Positions 49,291 through 60,962 of a DNA stretch of 64,000 bases are shown here, piece after piece. The notes beneath the pieces were generated by a model. It made no database searches. It worked only from the letters and a program-made list of their open reading frames with translations, and was not told where the DNA came from. Location: positions 15,049,692 to 15,113,691 of the forward strand of contig NW_022097993.1 in NCBI RefSeq assembly GCF_002288925.2, given 5' to 3'. This stretch comes from Delphinapterus leucas (Eukaryota > Chordata > Mammalia > Artiodactyla > Monodontidae). Position numbers and translations under genes: made by a program. Position 1 is the stretch's first letter, and every line of letters starts with the position of its first letter.

Positions 49291-50105
49291 TCACGAAGCA
49301 TCATCAGGCAAACCAATGGCTGGTGGTAAATATAGCCCTCTTTATTTCTTTTCAGGTTTAATCATCTTCTCCACAAATTGCTCCATTTATTGTTCAAATG
49401 AGATATAGAACCCCTTTGTAATTATTGGCCCTTTTCATTGGGGAGAAAATAAAATCAATACAGGTATTCTTTAGGGAAAATTTAAAAAGCAAATTATTTT
49501 TTTATCAAGGGCAAATTTAATGTCCTTATTTTTAAAAACCACTTAATGTTAGTACATTTGAGGGTGGCATAATTTTCTTTAACTCTGTATTGTCATGTAC
49601 TATTTAAAATATTTCTGAAACTAGCACACATGACCAAAATAAAACAGAAGATAGGGAGACTTTAAATAGACAAAGATTCCAGTATTATTAAAGAGGTAGT
49701 AAAAATTGTTTTATTAAAAAGTAATAACTCCACAAGTTTTAATCTCTAAGGTAACCAATAAAAGAAAGATAAAAGAGTTTACCACCGTAACCTAAGAGAA
49801 GGGAAATGGAATGATTATAATAAACCAAACTTGAATTCTTAGAGCACAAACCATTTTTGTCTACCCCTAAGTGTATAGTTGTAAATGTATGAGTGGTGGT
49901 GGGTATATGTGCGTATGTTTGTGTGTACACGCATGCATATGATTCCAGTCTTAGGATCCAGATAATGAAAGTTCCATAAAATGTAATTAGTAGCATTCCA
50001 TTGTTTCCTATCATGCTTAGGCTGTATAGTAGTAATCAGAATGTAATCAGGAATAAAAAAGAGGTATCAAGCAGTGGGGGAATAATTCCAGGAAGGTTAA
50101 GACTA
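49291..50105. other. Unassigned DNA
   Basis: Nothing recognised. A TG-rich patch occurs near 49880-49940. Confidence 0.5.
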
Positions 50106-50115
50106 GTCATATCTT

Positions 50116-50327
50116 TTTTTTTTTTTTTGCGGTTCACAGGCCTCTCACTGTTGTGGCCTCTCCCGTTGTGGAGCACAGGCTCCGGACGCGCAGGCTCAGT
50201 GGCCATGGCTCACGGACCCAGCCACTCCGTGGCATGTGGGATTTTCCTGGACCGGGGCACGAACCTGTGTCGCCTGCATCGGCAGGCGGACTCTCAATGA
50301 CTGTGCCACCAGGGAAGTCCAAACCTT
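50116..50327 (-). mobile_element. CHR-2-type SINE, minus strand
   Basis: A T-run is followed by GCGGTTCACAGGCCTCTCACTG and ends CACCAGGGAAGTCC. It is flanked by GTCATATCTT (50106-50115 and 50328-50337). Well preserved. Confidence 0.95.
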
Positions 50328-50337
50328 GTCATATCTT

Positions 50338-50985
50338 GGAGGAAGTTTTGAATAGAAATCCTTTTGCAAAGCACAGTTAATTTAATTTGAATTTAAAATC
50401 TTGACTCTTTATTGACTCCCTTACTCTAAAACAGACTAGCTAAAGACTTAATGGATTCTTTAAAGTTAATTAGAATCTTTCAAACTGCACAGCCACTCCC
50501 AGAAGGTAAACTTTTATAGGTGTAACAGATGAATTACTATTAAATATTTTATAACATAGGAATTTTTACATATAGTGAATATGTATAACAGGTCAGGTTT
50601 CTTGCTCTTACTCCATTTGTCAAACTAGGAGATATAAATCACTTAAATCAATCAGTTTGGCATGAAAAATCTTTAGCCAAACATCTGTAGAATATAAGGC
50701 AATACACTGGAAAATGATATCTATAAAAATAATCCAAGATTCACAAGGAATCTTTGAATTTATCAAGTCTAAATATCACCTGAAACACAAATTTCCTATA
50801 ATAATGCCTGAGAAGACAATATTTTGTATTAATATATTGAGGCAGGAAATTATAGTTTGCAGCTGTTCTGAATTGTTAGATATTAGGAATATTGTGCAGT
50901 TCTAACATGTTCTTCTGGATACTGTTTTTTTTCATCCCAAACAGAACATCTCTTTCCTCTTCCACATGACAGCTCCATCACACAT
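50338..50985. other. Unassigned DNA
   Basis: Nothing recognised. Confidence 0.5.
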
Positions 50986-50989
50986 TGCC

Positions 50990-51140
50990 TAATAATAAGT
51001 ACTTACGAAATGTCAGGCATAATTCTGAGGACTTTATTTGAACCCATTCAAGTATTTCTATCTTATAAAGCAGGTACTGCTTTTAGGAGAAAAAAAAAAA
51101 AAATGAGGCCCAGAGAAGCTAAATTGTCCATGGTCTTAAT
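50990..51140 (+). mobile_element. Ancient L2/MIR-class repeat fragment
   Basis: GTACTTACGAAATGTCAGGCATAATTCTGAGGACTTTATTTGA and, after an A-run, ATGAGGCCCAGAGAAGCT follow the order of a very old mammalian repeat. The family is uncertain. Confidence 0.45.
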
Positions 51141-51379
51141 CACTAGTAAATTCTGGAGTCATATTTATATCCACAATGTGGTTCCTGGGTCTGAGCTTTT
51201 AAGTATTATGCTAGATTGTGTTTCTTTCCAATAATTCATCTCCTATAGGGATTTATTTTACACCTCTCTAGGAAATCATATGCTTTTTTTCTAGTTTAAT
51301 CATTTATTAGTTTTAGGCAAGAATATTTGACTTATTTATTAATGCCCATAGACGAGTTACACTTTGATTTTCCCCAAGT

Positions 51380-51545
51380 ATTCTTTTTCCCAGTTTTATT
51401 GAGATATAAATAACATACATCCCTATATAAGTTTAAGGTGTACAGCATAGTGGTTTGACTTACATATTTTGTGAAATGATTACTGAAATAAATTTAATTC
51501 ATATCCATCATCTCATATAGATACAAAAAAAGGTAAAGCAAAACA
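51380..51545 (-). mobile_element. Old antisense L1M 3' end
   Basis: CCCAGTTTTATTGAGATATAAATAAC, TAAGTTTAAGGTGTACAGCATAG and CATCATCTCATATAGATAC match the segment at 31559 onward. It stops near 51545. Confidence 0.7.
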
Positions 51546-52202
51546 CTTTTCAGTCTTGAACAAAAATTGTAGAATGCACCAATATGCTGCAGGAAGGAGG
51601 TTAATTTTATTTTAACAAATATTGTGAATCCCATTCAAAGTCCTACTTTGTGGTACATTTTCATTGTGAGTCCCTGTTCTCTTTCCTCTTCTTCAAAGTA
51701 CCCAATTTCGATCATTGAACTTATGTGTAGCCATACAGGAGGACACCCTCCTCTTATTAACTGAATGCTCTCTTGAGCCTTGATGATGTAGAATTTATAG
51801 CCATTATTTACTTCAATATGATGAAATTAAAGGGTTTATTTTTTACAGCATTATTGAGATATTTCAAAGGTGGTGAAACTCACCCATATAAAATATACAA
51901 TTCAATGATTTTTAATATATTCACAGACATGTGCAACAATCATCTTGTTCTCATTACCTTAAAAAAAACCAAAACTGATAAGCATTAGCTATCAGCCCCC
52001 TATCTTCCCACCCGACTCCACAGCCATAAGCAACCACTAATCTGTATAGATTTCCATATTTGGGACATTTCATATGAATGAAATATAATATTTGGTCTTA
52101 TGTAATGAGGTTGTTTCACTTAACACATTTTTAAAGTTAATCTGTGTTGTAGCATGTATTAGTACTTCATTCCTTTTTATGGCTAAAAAATATGCCATTG
52201 TA

Positions 52203-53457
52203 TTATAGAGAAAAGAGTCTCTTCAATAAGTGGTTCTGGGAAAACTGGACTGCTACATGTAAAAGAATGAAATTAGAACACTCCCTAACACCATATGCAA
52301 AAATAAACTCAAAGTGGATTAAAGACCTAAATGTAAGACCGGACACTATAAAACTCTAGAGGCAAACATAGGAAGAACACTCTGACATAAATCACAGAAA
52401 GGTTTTTTTTGACCCACCTCCTAGAGTAATGGAAATAAACGCAAAAATAAACAAATGGGACCTAATGAAACTTCAAAGCTTTTGCACAGCAAAGGGAACT
52501 ATAAACAAGACAAAAAGGCAGCCCTCAGAATGGGAGAAAATATTTGCAAACAAAGCAACTGACAAAGGATTAATCTGCAAAATATATAAATAGCTCATGC
52601 AGTTCATTATTAAAGAAACAAACAACCCAATAAAAAATGGACAGGAGACCTAAATAGACATTTCTCCAAAGAAGACATACAGAAGGCCAAGAGGCACATG
52701 AAAACCTGCTCAACATCACTAATTATTAGAGAAATGCAAACCAAATCTATAATGAGGTAACACTTCACACCAGTTAGAATGGGCATCATCAGAAAATCTG
52801 CAAACAACAAATGATGGAAAGGGTATGGAGAAAAGGGAACCCTCTTGCACTGTTGGTGGGAATATAAATTGATACAGCCACTATGGAGAACAATATGGAG
52901 ATTCCTTAAAAAACTAAAAATAGAATTACCATATGGCCCAACAATCCCACTACCGAGCATATACCCAGAAAAAACAATAATTCAAAAAGACACATGCACT
53001 CCAATGTTCACTGCAGCACTATTTGCAATTGACAGGTCATGGAACAACATAAATGCCCATCAACAGGCAAATGTATAAAGATGTGGTACATATATACAAT
53101 GGAATATTACTCAGCCATAAAAAAGAATGAAATTGTGTCATTTTTAGAGATATGGATGGACCTAGAGACTGTCATACAGAGTGAAATAGTCAGAAAGAGA
53201 AAAACAAATCTCATATATTAATGCATATACGTGGAATCTAGAAAAATGGTACAGATGAACTGGTGTGCAAGGCAGAAATATAGACACAGATGTAGAGAAA
53301 AAAACGTTTGGAAACCAAGGTGGGAAAGCTGGGGGGAGGGTGGTTGTGGTGGTGGGATGAATTGGGAGATTGGGATTGACATATATACACTAATATGTAT
53401 AAAATAGCTAAGTAATAAGAACCTGCTATACAAAAAATAAAGTTCAAAAAATAAATT
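52203..53457 (+). mobile_element. 5'-truncated L1 that heads a 3' transduction
   Basis: ORF2 C-terminal sequence from TTATAGAGAAAAGAGTCTC, then a 3' UTR ending AATAAAGTTCAAAAAATAAATTT near 53450. No target duplication sits at this L1 3' end. The duplication ATGCCATTGTA (52192-52202) recurs only at 54658-54668, so the inserted unit includes the following 1.2 kb. ORF2 is broken by stops; 52845-53078 is its longest open piece. Confidence 0.85.
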
Positions 53458-53585
53458 TAAAAAATGAGGATAAAAATTATACCTATGTCATAGGTTTGTG
53501 AGGATTTAATTAGGAAATATATGTAAAGAGTTAGCATAGTATATGGCACATAGTCAGTAAAGATTAACTATTGTTACTTATGATC
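53458..53585 (+). mobile_element. MIR fragment inside the transduced DNA
   Basis: GTTTGTGAGGATTTAATTAGG, GTATATGGCACATAGTCAGTAAAG and ACTATTGTTACT keep the 3' MIR order. Confidence 0.65.
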
Positions 53586-53587
53586 AT

Positions 53588-53850
53588 TATTATCACCATG
53601 CTCACCAATACCCTCACCATCCACACCATCACCATCATCTTCATCACCATCATCATCACCACCATCACCACACCATCATCATCATCATCACCATCCTCAT
53701 CACCATCACCATCATCATCACCATCATGATCACCATCATCACCATCACCATCATCATCACGATCATGATCACCATTGTCATCATCATCATCACCATTATC
53801 CTCATCATCATCACCATCATCACCACCATCACCATCATCATCATCTTTTT
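53588..53850. repeat. (ATC)n microsatellite, about 260 bp
   Basis: Nearly continuous CAT/CAC/ATC triplets with interruptions. On the minus strand it creates a Met/Val-rich open frame that is not a gene. This is the largest simple repeat in the window. Confidence 0.95.
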
Positions 53851-55002
53851 GCCTGTCCTAGTTGGATTTGGATTGCCTAAGTAATTAAGAATGTGAACAA
53901 AAGGGATGATTAATAATGATAAATCATGTTGAAAAAAACATATGTGTAGACCTATCACGTCTTCTGGGTGGGTAATCTTCCTGGCTTTTGATCAAAGGTC
54001 AAGAAGCTTAGATGGGAGGTCTAGTCAATGCCTTGTGAACTCAGAAAGCTTGCCTTGTCTCCTTAAACTTGATGCTTCTCTGGAAAAGAACACTATTGTC
54101 CTCTTGTTATATCATACCAGCTTTCCCATTTCACTCATTTTAGGATTTGTTTTCCTGTTTTCATACCTGTAAATATTTAAAATTTAATGTCATTTTAGGT
54201 TTTCAGTTTTTATTCTCTAACAGTGAATGTTTTTTTGTTTTTGTTTTTGTGAGTTTTTTGTGGGATTTTTTTTGGGTGGGTCTCATACAAAATAATGGAT
54301 GGGAGGCTTTAATTAAAAGTTTTTTCAGTCACAAGTCACAAGTCAAAGGTTATTTTCAGTCACAGCAAAATGAATGCTAAGAAGCATGTACCAAAAGGAC
54401 AAAAGATGCCAAAAACATTGAAGATCAATCAGAAAAAACTATTTTTTCCTTCTAAAATGATCTTTCTGGCTTTGTCTCAGAAAGAAAGGCTTTCTTTATG
54501 TAAGAAGACAGAGAGGATGTGTAGGCCTGCCCTACTTCCATAAAACTCTTAAATCATATTAGGCCCAAATGCTTACCTTATTGTATAAAATATCTCCTTG
54601 AATCTGCATGATTTTGAATAAAGGCCCTAATGAAAGCTTAAAAAAAACTTAAAAAAAATGCCATTGTACTGATAGCATTTAATTATCCACTTATTAGTTC
54701 ATGGACATTTAGGTTGTTTCCACTGTTTAACTATTATATATAATGTTGCTATAAATATTTGTGTGCATGTTTTTTTGTAGTCATATATTTTCATTTCTCT
54801 TGGGTATATACCTAGAAGTGGGTTTTATGAGTCATATGGTAACTCTTGTTTAGTAGTTACAGAATTATCACACTGTTTTCTAAAGTGATGGCACTGCTAT
54901 AATTCCCACCAGCAGTGCATGAGTTCCAATTTTTCCATGTCTTTGCCAACACTTGTTATCATTTGATTTTTGATTTGACATTTTGATACCTAAACATATA
55001 TG

Positions 55003-55630
55003 GTAATCTTTCATGGCCTTGGATTTGGCAAATAATTCTTAGATATGATACCAAAAGCATAAACAACAAAAGAAAAAAATAGATTGGACTTCATCAAAAG
55101 TAAAAGATTTTTATTCTTTAAAGTACACCATCAGGGCTTCCCTGGTGGCACAGTGGTTGAGAGTCTGCCTGCCAATGCAGGGGACGCGGGTTCGTGCCCC
55201 GGTCCGGGAAGATCCCACATGCTGCAGAGCAGCTAGGCCTGTGATCCATGGCCACTGAGTCTGCGTGTCTGGAGCCTGTGTTCCACAATGGGAGAGGCCA
55301 TGGCAGTGAGAGGCCCGTGTACCGCAAAAAAAATTAAATAAAATAAATAAAGTACACTATCAAGGAAGTAAAAAGACAACCCACGGAATGGAAGAAAATA
55401 TTTGTAATTACATATCTGATAAGGAAACTGTTTCTGGAATATACAAAGAAGTGTTACAACTCAATAATGAAATAACTGAATGTTTTAAATGGGCAAAATA
55501 CCCAAATATATATTTCTCCAAGGAAGATATACAAATCATTAGTAAGCCCACGAAAAAATGTTCAACATCATTAGTCATCAGGAAAATGCTTATCAAATCC
55601 ACGATTAGCACTAAGATGGCTAGAATCTAA
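55003..55630 (+). mobile_element. Old sense L1 ORF2 fragment
   Basis: CTTGGATTTGGCAAATAATTC and GATTGGACTTCATCAAAAG open it, and it continues with CCACGGAATGGAAGAAAATATTTG after the SINE. The residues are of the ORF2 region after the RT. It ends near 55630. Confidence 0.7.
55134..55348 (+). mobile_element. CHR-2-type SINE
   Basis: GGGCTTCCCTGGTGGCACAG start, GGTTCGTGCCCCGG B-box region, A/T-rich tail. A 14-base duplication with one mismatch flanks it (AAAGTACACCATCA 55120-55133; AAAGTACACTATCA 55349-55362). Confidence 0.93.
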
Positions 55631-56149
55631 CAATCTATGTCTTTTGATGAGATTGCTATTTTACTTTTTGTTTTCTATATGTCTCATGTCTTTTCTGTTA
55701 CTCTGCTCTTCCTTTACTGCTTTCTTTTGAATTAAACAAATAATTTCTAGTTTAGTATTTAAATTTCTTTAATATTGTTTTTACTATTTTTTTAGGTTAT
55801 TTTAGTGGTTGCTCTAGTGTCTATCATAAACATTCTAATTTACCAGAATTAGCTTCAGATTTATACTAGTTTAATTCAGTGATATATAGAACTATTACTC
55901 CTGTATAGCTCTATATGTTCTTCCCGTTTTGTGATAGTATTGCTTTACATATAACAACTATTAGTGTTACAAACCAAACAATACATTGTTACAGTTATTA
56001 CTTGTCCATCTGTAGTCTTTTCCTTAGCCTAATATAGCTTAATTCATTATAGCTTTACTCCCACTCACTCCTTTGTTCTATTATTGGCAAATATATTGCA
56101 CACTGATACATTTCTCTATGTTGTAAGCCTAATAAAGGTATATATTTTT

Positions 56150-56205
56150 AAAATAGATCTTTATTGGAACATAATTGCTTTTTAAATTAGTTAAGAGAGG
56201 AAAAT
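56150..56205 (-). mobile_element. Possible tiny L1 3' end, minus strand
   Basis: ATAGATCTTTATTGGAACATAATTGC resembles the reversed terminal bases of the young L1 3' UTR. Too short to be firm. Confidence 0.35.
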
Positions 56206-56249
56206 ATGCATTTATACTGCCTTTTATAGTTACATATTTACATTTGCTG

Positions 56250-56276
56250 GTGGTGGTGGTGTGTGTGTGTGTGTAG
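56250..56276. repeat. (GGT)n(GT)n microsatellite
   Basis: GGTGGTGGTGGTGTGTGTGTG run. Confidence 0.85.
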
Positions 56277-57115
56277 AATTAAATTACAATCTGTATTCAC
56301 TTGCTTTCATCCTAAAAAACTTCCTGTAGTATTCCTTGCAACATGAGTTTGCAAGCAACAAATTCTTTCAGTTTTGTTTACTTTGAAAAATTTATTTCAT
56401 CCCCATTTTTAAAGATAATATTTTTGGATTTAAGGTTCTTGGTTATTCTGCTGTTGTTCTGTTGTTGTTGTTTTTCCTTTGAACATTTTGAGTATGTTTT
56501 CCCACTGCTTATGACTCCCTTTAAGTCTGCTGTTAATCATATTGGGGTTCTCTTTTAAGTGGAGAGTCATTTTTCTATCACCTCTTTTAGAATATTCTTT
56601 TTGTTTTGGACATTCAGAATTCTTAATATGATGTGTCTGTAGATTTTTTTGCATTTATGCTAGTTGGATTTCATTAAGTTACTGAATATGTAGGTTATTG
56701 TTTTTCAATAAACTTGGGAAAATTTTAGTCATTATTTCTCAAATATTTCTTTTGGTTTTTTTTCCCTCTTTCTGGTACTTCTATCAATATTATGAATGTG
56801 TTTATGTTTTTATTATGAATGAATGTTTTCTGCTCTTTTCTCTCTTTCTGCTACTTCTGTTATGAATGTGTTTCTGGTATTTGTATTGTGAATGCATTTG
56901 TGCTAATGGTATCCTACGTTTCTCAGAAGCTAAGTTTATTTTCCTTCATTCCTTTTACATTTTACTCAACTTGCATGATCTCTATTTATCTATCTTCATG
57001 TTCATTAATTCTTTATTCTACCACTTAAAATCTGCTGTTAAACCCCTTTAGTGAATTTAAAATTTTCAGTTACTGTACTTTTCCACTCCAGAATTTCCAT
57101 TTGCTTCTTTTTTAT

Positions 57116-57324
57116 TTTATTTTATTTTTTTTGTGGTATGTGGGCCTCTCACTGCTGTGGCCTCTCCCATTGTGGAGCACAGGCTCTGGACATGCAGGCT
57201 CAGTGGCCATGGCTCACGGGCCTAGCCACTCCTTGGCATGTGGGACCTTCCCGGACTGGGGCACCAACCCATGTCCCCTGCATCGGCAGGTGGACTCTCA
57301 ACCACTGCACCACTAGGGAAGCCC
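57116..57324 (-). mobile_element. CHR-2-type SINE, minus strand
   Basis: Reverse SINE from TTTTGTGGTATGTGGGCCTC to CACTAGGGAAGCC. A 14-base duplication TGCTTCTTTTTTAT flanks it (57102-57115; 57325-57338). Confidence 0.95.
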
Positions 57325-57575
57325 TGCTTCTTTTTTATACATAGTTTTATTTTTTTCTTAGTTGATACATTCTCTTTGAAGTGCCAATGTTATCATACCT
57401 TCTTTTACTTTTAAAATCACTCATTCATTCTATGAACATATTTATAACATATACTTAGAAGTTTTTAGTTGATAAATTCAGCCAGTTTTCTGTATGAGTC
57501 ATACTTTTCTGTTTCTTTGCATGCTTTACAATTTTTTTTGAAAACTAGACATTTTGAATAATATATTTTATCTAA

Positions 57576-57582
<7 letters not shown>

Positions 57583-57618
<36 letters not shown>
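57583..57618. repeat. (TA)n microsatellite
   Basis: About 17 uninterrupted TA units. Confidence 0.95.
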
Positions 57619-57621
<3 letters not shown>

Positions 57622-58500
57622 TGTCTCTCAGGGGGCTTGTTATGTTATTTGTTTATTGGTTTAGTGACTGGCTGGATCATTTCAGTGAAGTCTATTTACT
57701 TCCACAGTATTAAGCCTTTGATATTTTTCCTTAGGGAGGGACAGCATTGAGTATGCTCATGACACCCCTGGAATGACACTGTTTTGTGTAGGATCCCTTC
57801 CTCTTCTTTCCTGATTGCCACCTGCTGTTAAACTTCACTAATGGCTCAGTGATTGCTCTATTGTTTTCAACATTCCCTGGGGCATAAATTGTTGTACAAA
57901 TAAATCCAATTAAAGTCTGTGTCCTTAAAACAAACAGTTTCTGAGATCAGTGTTTAATGTTCTTTCTAAACCCAGGAGTGTTTCTTACAAATGACTTATT
58001 CCCTGTTTCCTCTTGCAAACCAGCCAGTCTTCAGTCTAACTTGTATGTCATTGAATCCACTAATTTCCTCCCAACTGCCTTTCTCCACAACCTCCAATTA
58101 CCTAGGGAACACTTTTAGGCTTGAGTTTATCCATTCTCTGTTGAAAATGAAGTCCATTCATTTGGAAAGAGGTAAATAGCTACCTGTTTTAAAGCACGTT
58201 CTTCCTACAGGTAAAATATCTGAGCCAGGGCTCTGGAGTTGGGGGTGAGGACATTTGGCAAGTTTCTCTCCAAGTGACATGCCTACTCTAATTTCTGAGC
58301 ACTTGGAGGAGGTGGACAGAGCCTGAGTCCACTCAGCTTGCCTTTCCTTGCATAGGACCATCACTTCACAATCTGGAGCAATGACAATTAAGACCCCAGT
58401 GTTCTCAATATGTTGTGCCCAAGGTAGAGCCTCCATTCCATGAGTGGGGCTTGGTAGGAAGAGGAAAGCCTTATCTCTGGACCACACATTCCCAGAACAG

Positions 58501-59984
58501 CCTTAGTGACAGGTAGCTGGGGATTGAATGAGAAATGCTGATGTCCTATTCTTCCCAGGAAGAAAGCTCTCTGACTAGGATGTCAATGGGCTGTGAGACT
58601 TATGTTCTTAGCTGCATCAGTTTGGAGTGGAGTCTTTTCCTCACTGAGCTGGGAGGAGGAAAAGGGGGAGTGGTCTTTGAGCAAATACCATACATTCTGC
58701 TTTTCTTATCAAATTTTCATAGATTTTCTTAAATAGATGTTTCTTCATTTGCTATTTAATTTAAGGACTATTTCCAGAGAGTTTACATGTTTTGTTTTGT
58801 TTTTTTAATAATTTTCATCAGTTTCACTGGAAGATATAGCTACCTCAGTACAGGTGATTGGTGAATATAATGATGAGGAGGGAAAAAGTTTACTTACTCT
58901 AGTAAGAGAAAGAGATAAAGCACGTTTACTTCTGGAAAATAGAAAATAAGCTAATTTACAGATGATAGTTCCTAGGACTAAGATCACCTTTGATACAAGA
59001 GGTTAACTGTGTCTATAAAAAATTTCCTGAAAGGTTGAGTAGACAACTTAATCCTTTTTTTGAAACAATATTTTGTTTCTTATTACATAGAATATTTTAT
59101 TTAGCCAATTCATTCAAACAATAAATAGGATTTATTCAAAGTTAATGCAGGTTTCCAGTTTTGCTTGACTCAGAAGTTCAGTCCTTTGATGAAGCCCTTG
59201 GTTCCATTGAATGTCCTCCTGAGATTTTCTATAATGCCAACTTAGTTCTAAGTCCAGCTTCCCTCTTTTCTCTTGGTGGTAACTTGACTCTATTAATTCC
59301 ATATTTCACAAAAACACATCAAGTCATAAATAAAGAGAGACAGAGAGACAGAGAGAGTTCCTCCTCAAGAATTCTCCAGCAAATGTATTTTTTTCTTTCT
59401 CATTAATATTAATCAGATTAAAATATCTTCCAGAACTATTTCCCCTTTTCCATTGCAACCTAGCTCTATTTTATGATTTATACCATATATGTCTTTGACA
59501 TAGCTGTTTTGAGTGTTGAAATTTTGCAAATCTGGGAACATATGCTTTTCTCTATATTTTAACACCCATTAGCCAAAAGTTGAGAGATAAATTTTTTATT
59601 GGCAGAATATTCCAGAATCTTTTCTAGAAATTTAAAATTAGATTCAGTACCTTGTACAAAAAAATGTTAAAGATTGTCAAGATACCAATACAACATAAAA
59701 TAAAAAAAAAATAAAGTATTAAGAAAAATACTTTTGATGTCAGAAATGTATTAACTTAATCATCATCATCATCATCATCTATTTATTCTGTAAAACTTTA
59801 CAGTAAATTGAAATATGTTACTTAATTTGTCCTCAAGTAAAATATATTATGAGATACTGGCATATACTCTCTCTTGAAGTGAATTTCGTGTTCAGAAAGG
59901 TGATGATTGTTGCAAAGCCAAATATATATAATTTAGGTCAGTCAAAAACAGAGCCAAAATTTCCAAATTCTTCCTAAAAGAAGT
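58501..59984. other. Unassigned DNA
   Basis: No gene recognised. A short (CAT)6 repeat lies at 59761-59779 and a GA-rich patch at 59333-59357. Confidence 0.5.
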
Positions 59985-60140
59985 AACATACACAGGTTGT
60001 GTGGTCTTGGTTAAGCTATTAAGCTCTCTGTGGAGGGCTTTCCTCATCAGAAAAAAACAAGTTTCTTCTTCACTGAGTTGTTAAGAGAAGTGAAAATTAT
60101 CATGCTCATGAAAATATATGAAGGATTTTAAAGGATTGGT
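59985..60140 (+). mobile_element. MIR-like fragment
   Basis: GTGTGGTCTTGGTTAAGCTATTAAGCTCTCTG with a following CTTCACTGAGTTGTTAAGAG block resembles the MIR core. Confidence 0.5.
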
Positions 60141-60240
60141 TGCTAGTATTTTGCTATTTTTCCATTGTATAATGATAGAAGCAATTTATGATCCTGTGCT
60201 TTAAAATAATATAAATTCAAAATTAGTTTTACATTATATA

Positions 60241-60960
60241 CAGTAACTCCCCTACACATGAATGAGTTCCATTCCAAGAATGCATTCGTTAAGTCCAATT
60301 TATTCGTAAGTCCAATTTGTTTGTAAGTCCAACAAAGTTAGCCTTGGTACCCCACTAACATGACTGGCTATATAGTACTGTACTGTAATAGGTTTATAAT
60401 ACTTTTCACACAAATAATACATAAAATCAAACAAACACAGAAAATGAAGAAAACATTTTTAATCTTATAGTACAGTACCTTGAAAAGTATAGTACAGTGC
60501 CACCTACATCACTGCTGTTTTTATGCTTACTTCCAGATATCCTGGGCTTGAAATAAAGATACTGTGCTACTGTACTCTACATAGTACTGTACAGTAAAAT
60601 ACACAAAAGCACAACCACTTGTAGTGGATGCATGCATGTTACAGTGTATGCCAGAAACGTGAACTAACTTACGTGACTGGACATGAGAACACACGTTTGC
60701 ATTTCTTTTGTGTGTGGTACATGGGCCTCTCACTGTAGCCTCTCCCATTGCAGAGCACAGGCTCCAGACGCGCAGGCTCAGTGGCCATGGTTCACGGGCC
60801 TAGCCGCTTGGTGGCATGTGGGATCTTCCCGGGCTGGGACACGAACCCATGTCCCCTGCATCAGCAGGCGGACTCTCAACCACTGAGCCACCAGGGAAGC
60901 CCTGACGTTTGCATCTTTGAAGGTTTGCAACTTAAAGGTTCATATGTAGGGGACTTACTG
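60241..60960 (-). mobile_element. Shorter pogo/Tigger deletion derivative
   Basis: Starts CAGTAACTCCCCTACACATG and ends GTAGGGGACTTACTG, with TA on both sides (60239-60240, 60961-60962). It shares its ends and about 240 bases of left arm with 33427-34390, but most of the transposase C-terminal coding sequence is gone, leaving about 510 bases after removing the SINE. A second, longer deletion of the same ancestor explains it. Confidence 0.85.
60703..60904 (-). mobile_element. CHR-2-type SINE, minus strand, inside Tigger
   Basis: Reverse SINE from TGTGTGGTACATGGGCCTC to CACCAGGGAAGCCC. A 10-base duplication ACGTTTGCAT flanks it (60693-60702; 60905-60914). It has no long T-run, so its tail is short. 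It dates the Tigger as older than the SINE. Confidence 0.93.
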
Positions 60961-60962
60961 TA

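Larger units (their letters stand above)
53458..54657 (+). other. Transduced non-L1 DNA with its own polyadenylation signal
   Basis: Carries a MIR fragment, an ATC-type microsatellite and about 0.75 kb of unassigned DNA, and ends with AATAAA (54617-54622), then roughly 20 bases later an interrupted A-tail to 54657, right before the target duplication. This is the structure of an L1 transcript that read past its own weak signal and used one downstream. The source locus should carry this segment beside another L1. Confidence 0.75.
51845..55000 (-). mobile_element. Old antisense L1, split in two
   Basis: Pieces 51845-52202 and 54669-55000 read as one reversed L1 3' end and ORF2 C-terminus (for example TTTTTATGGCTAAAAAATATGCCATTGTA at 52174, continuing CTGATAGCATTTAATTATCC at 54669). 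The 2.45 kb between them is a later insertion with an 11-base target duplication. Confidence 0.8.
55640..58500 (-). mobile_element. Old antisense L1 (ORF1/5' UTR part, HAL1-like)
   Basis: Blocks typical of old L1 ORF1 and 5' UTR in reverse: GGTTGCTCTAGTGTCTATC (about 55809), TTTCATCCTAAAAAACTTCC (about 56306), TCTGCTGTTAATCATATTGGGG (about 56527), CAGTTACTGTACTTTTCCACTCCAG (about 57067). No RT is present, so a HAL1 half-L1 is possible. The right end is uncertain. Confidence 0.6.

Noticed and set aside
53588..53850. CRISPR-like array or minisatellite
   Set aside because: Triplet simple repeat without spacers, in mammalian DNA.
53665..53958. 97-codon Met/Val-rich frame on the minus strand
   Set aside because: It is the translation of the ATC microsatellite, not a gene.
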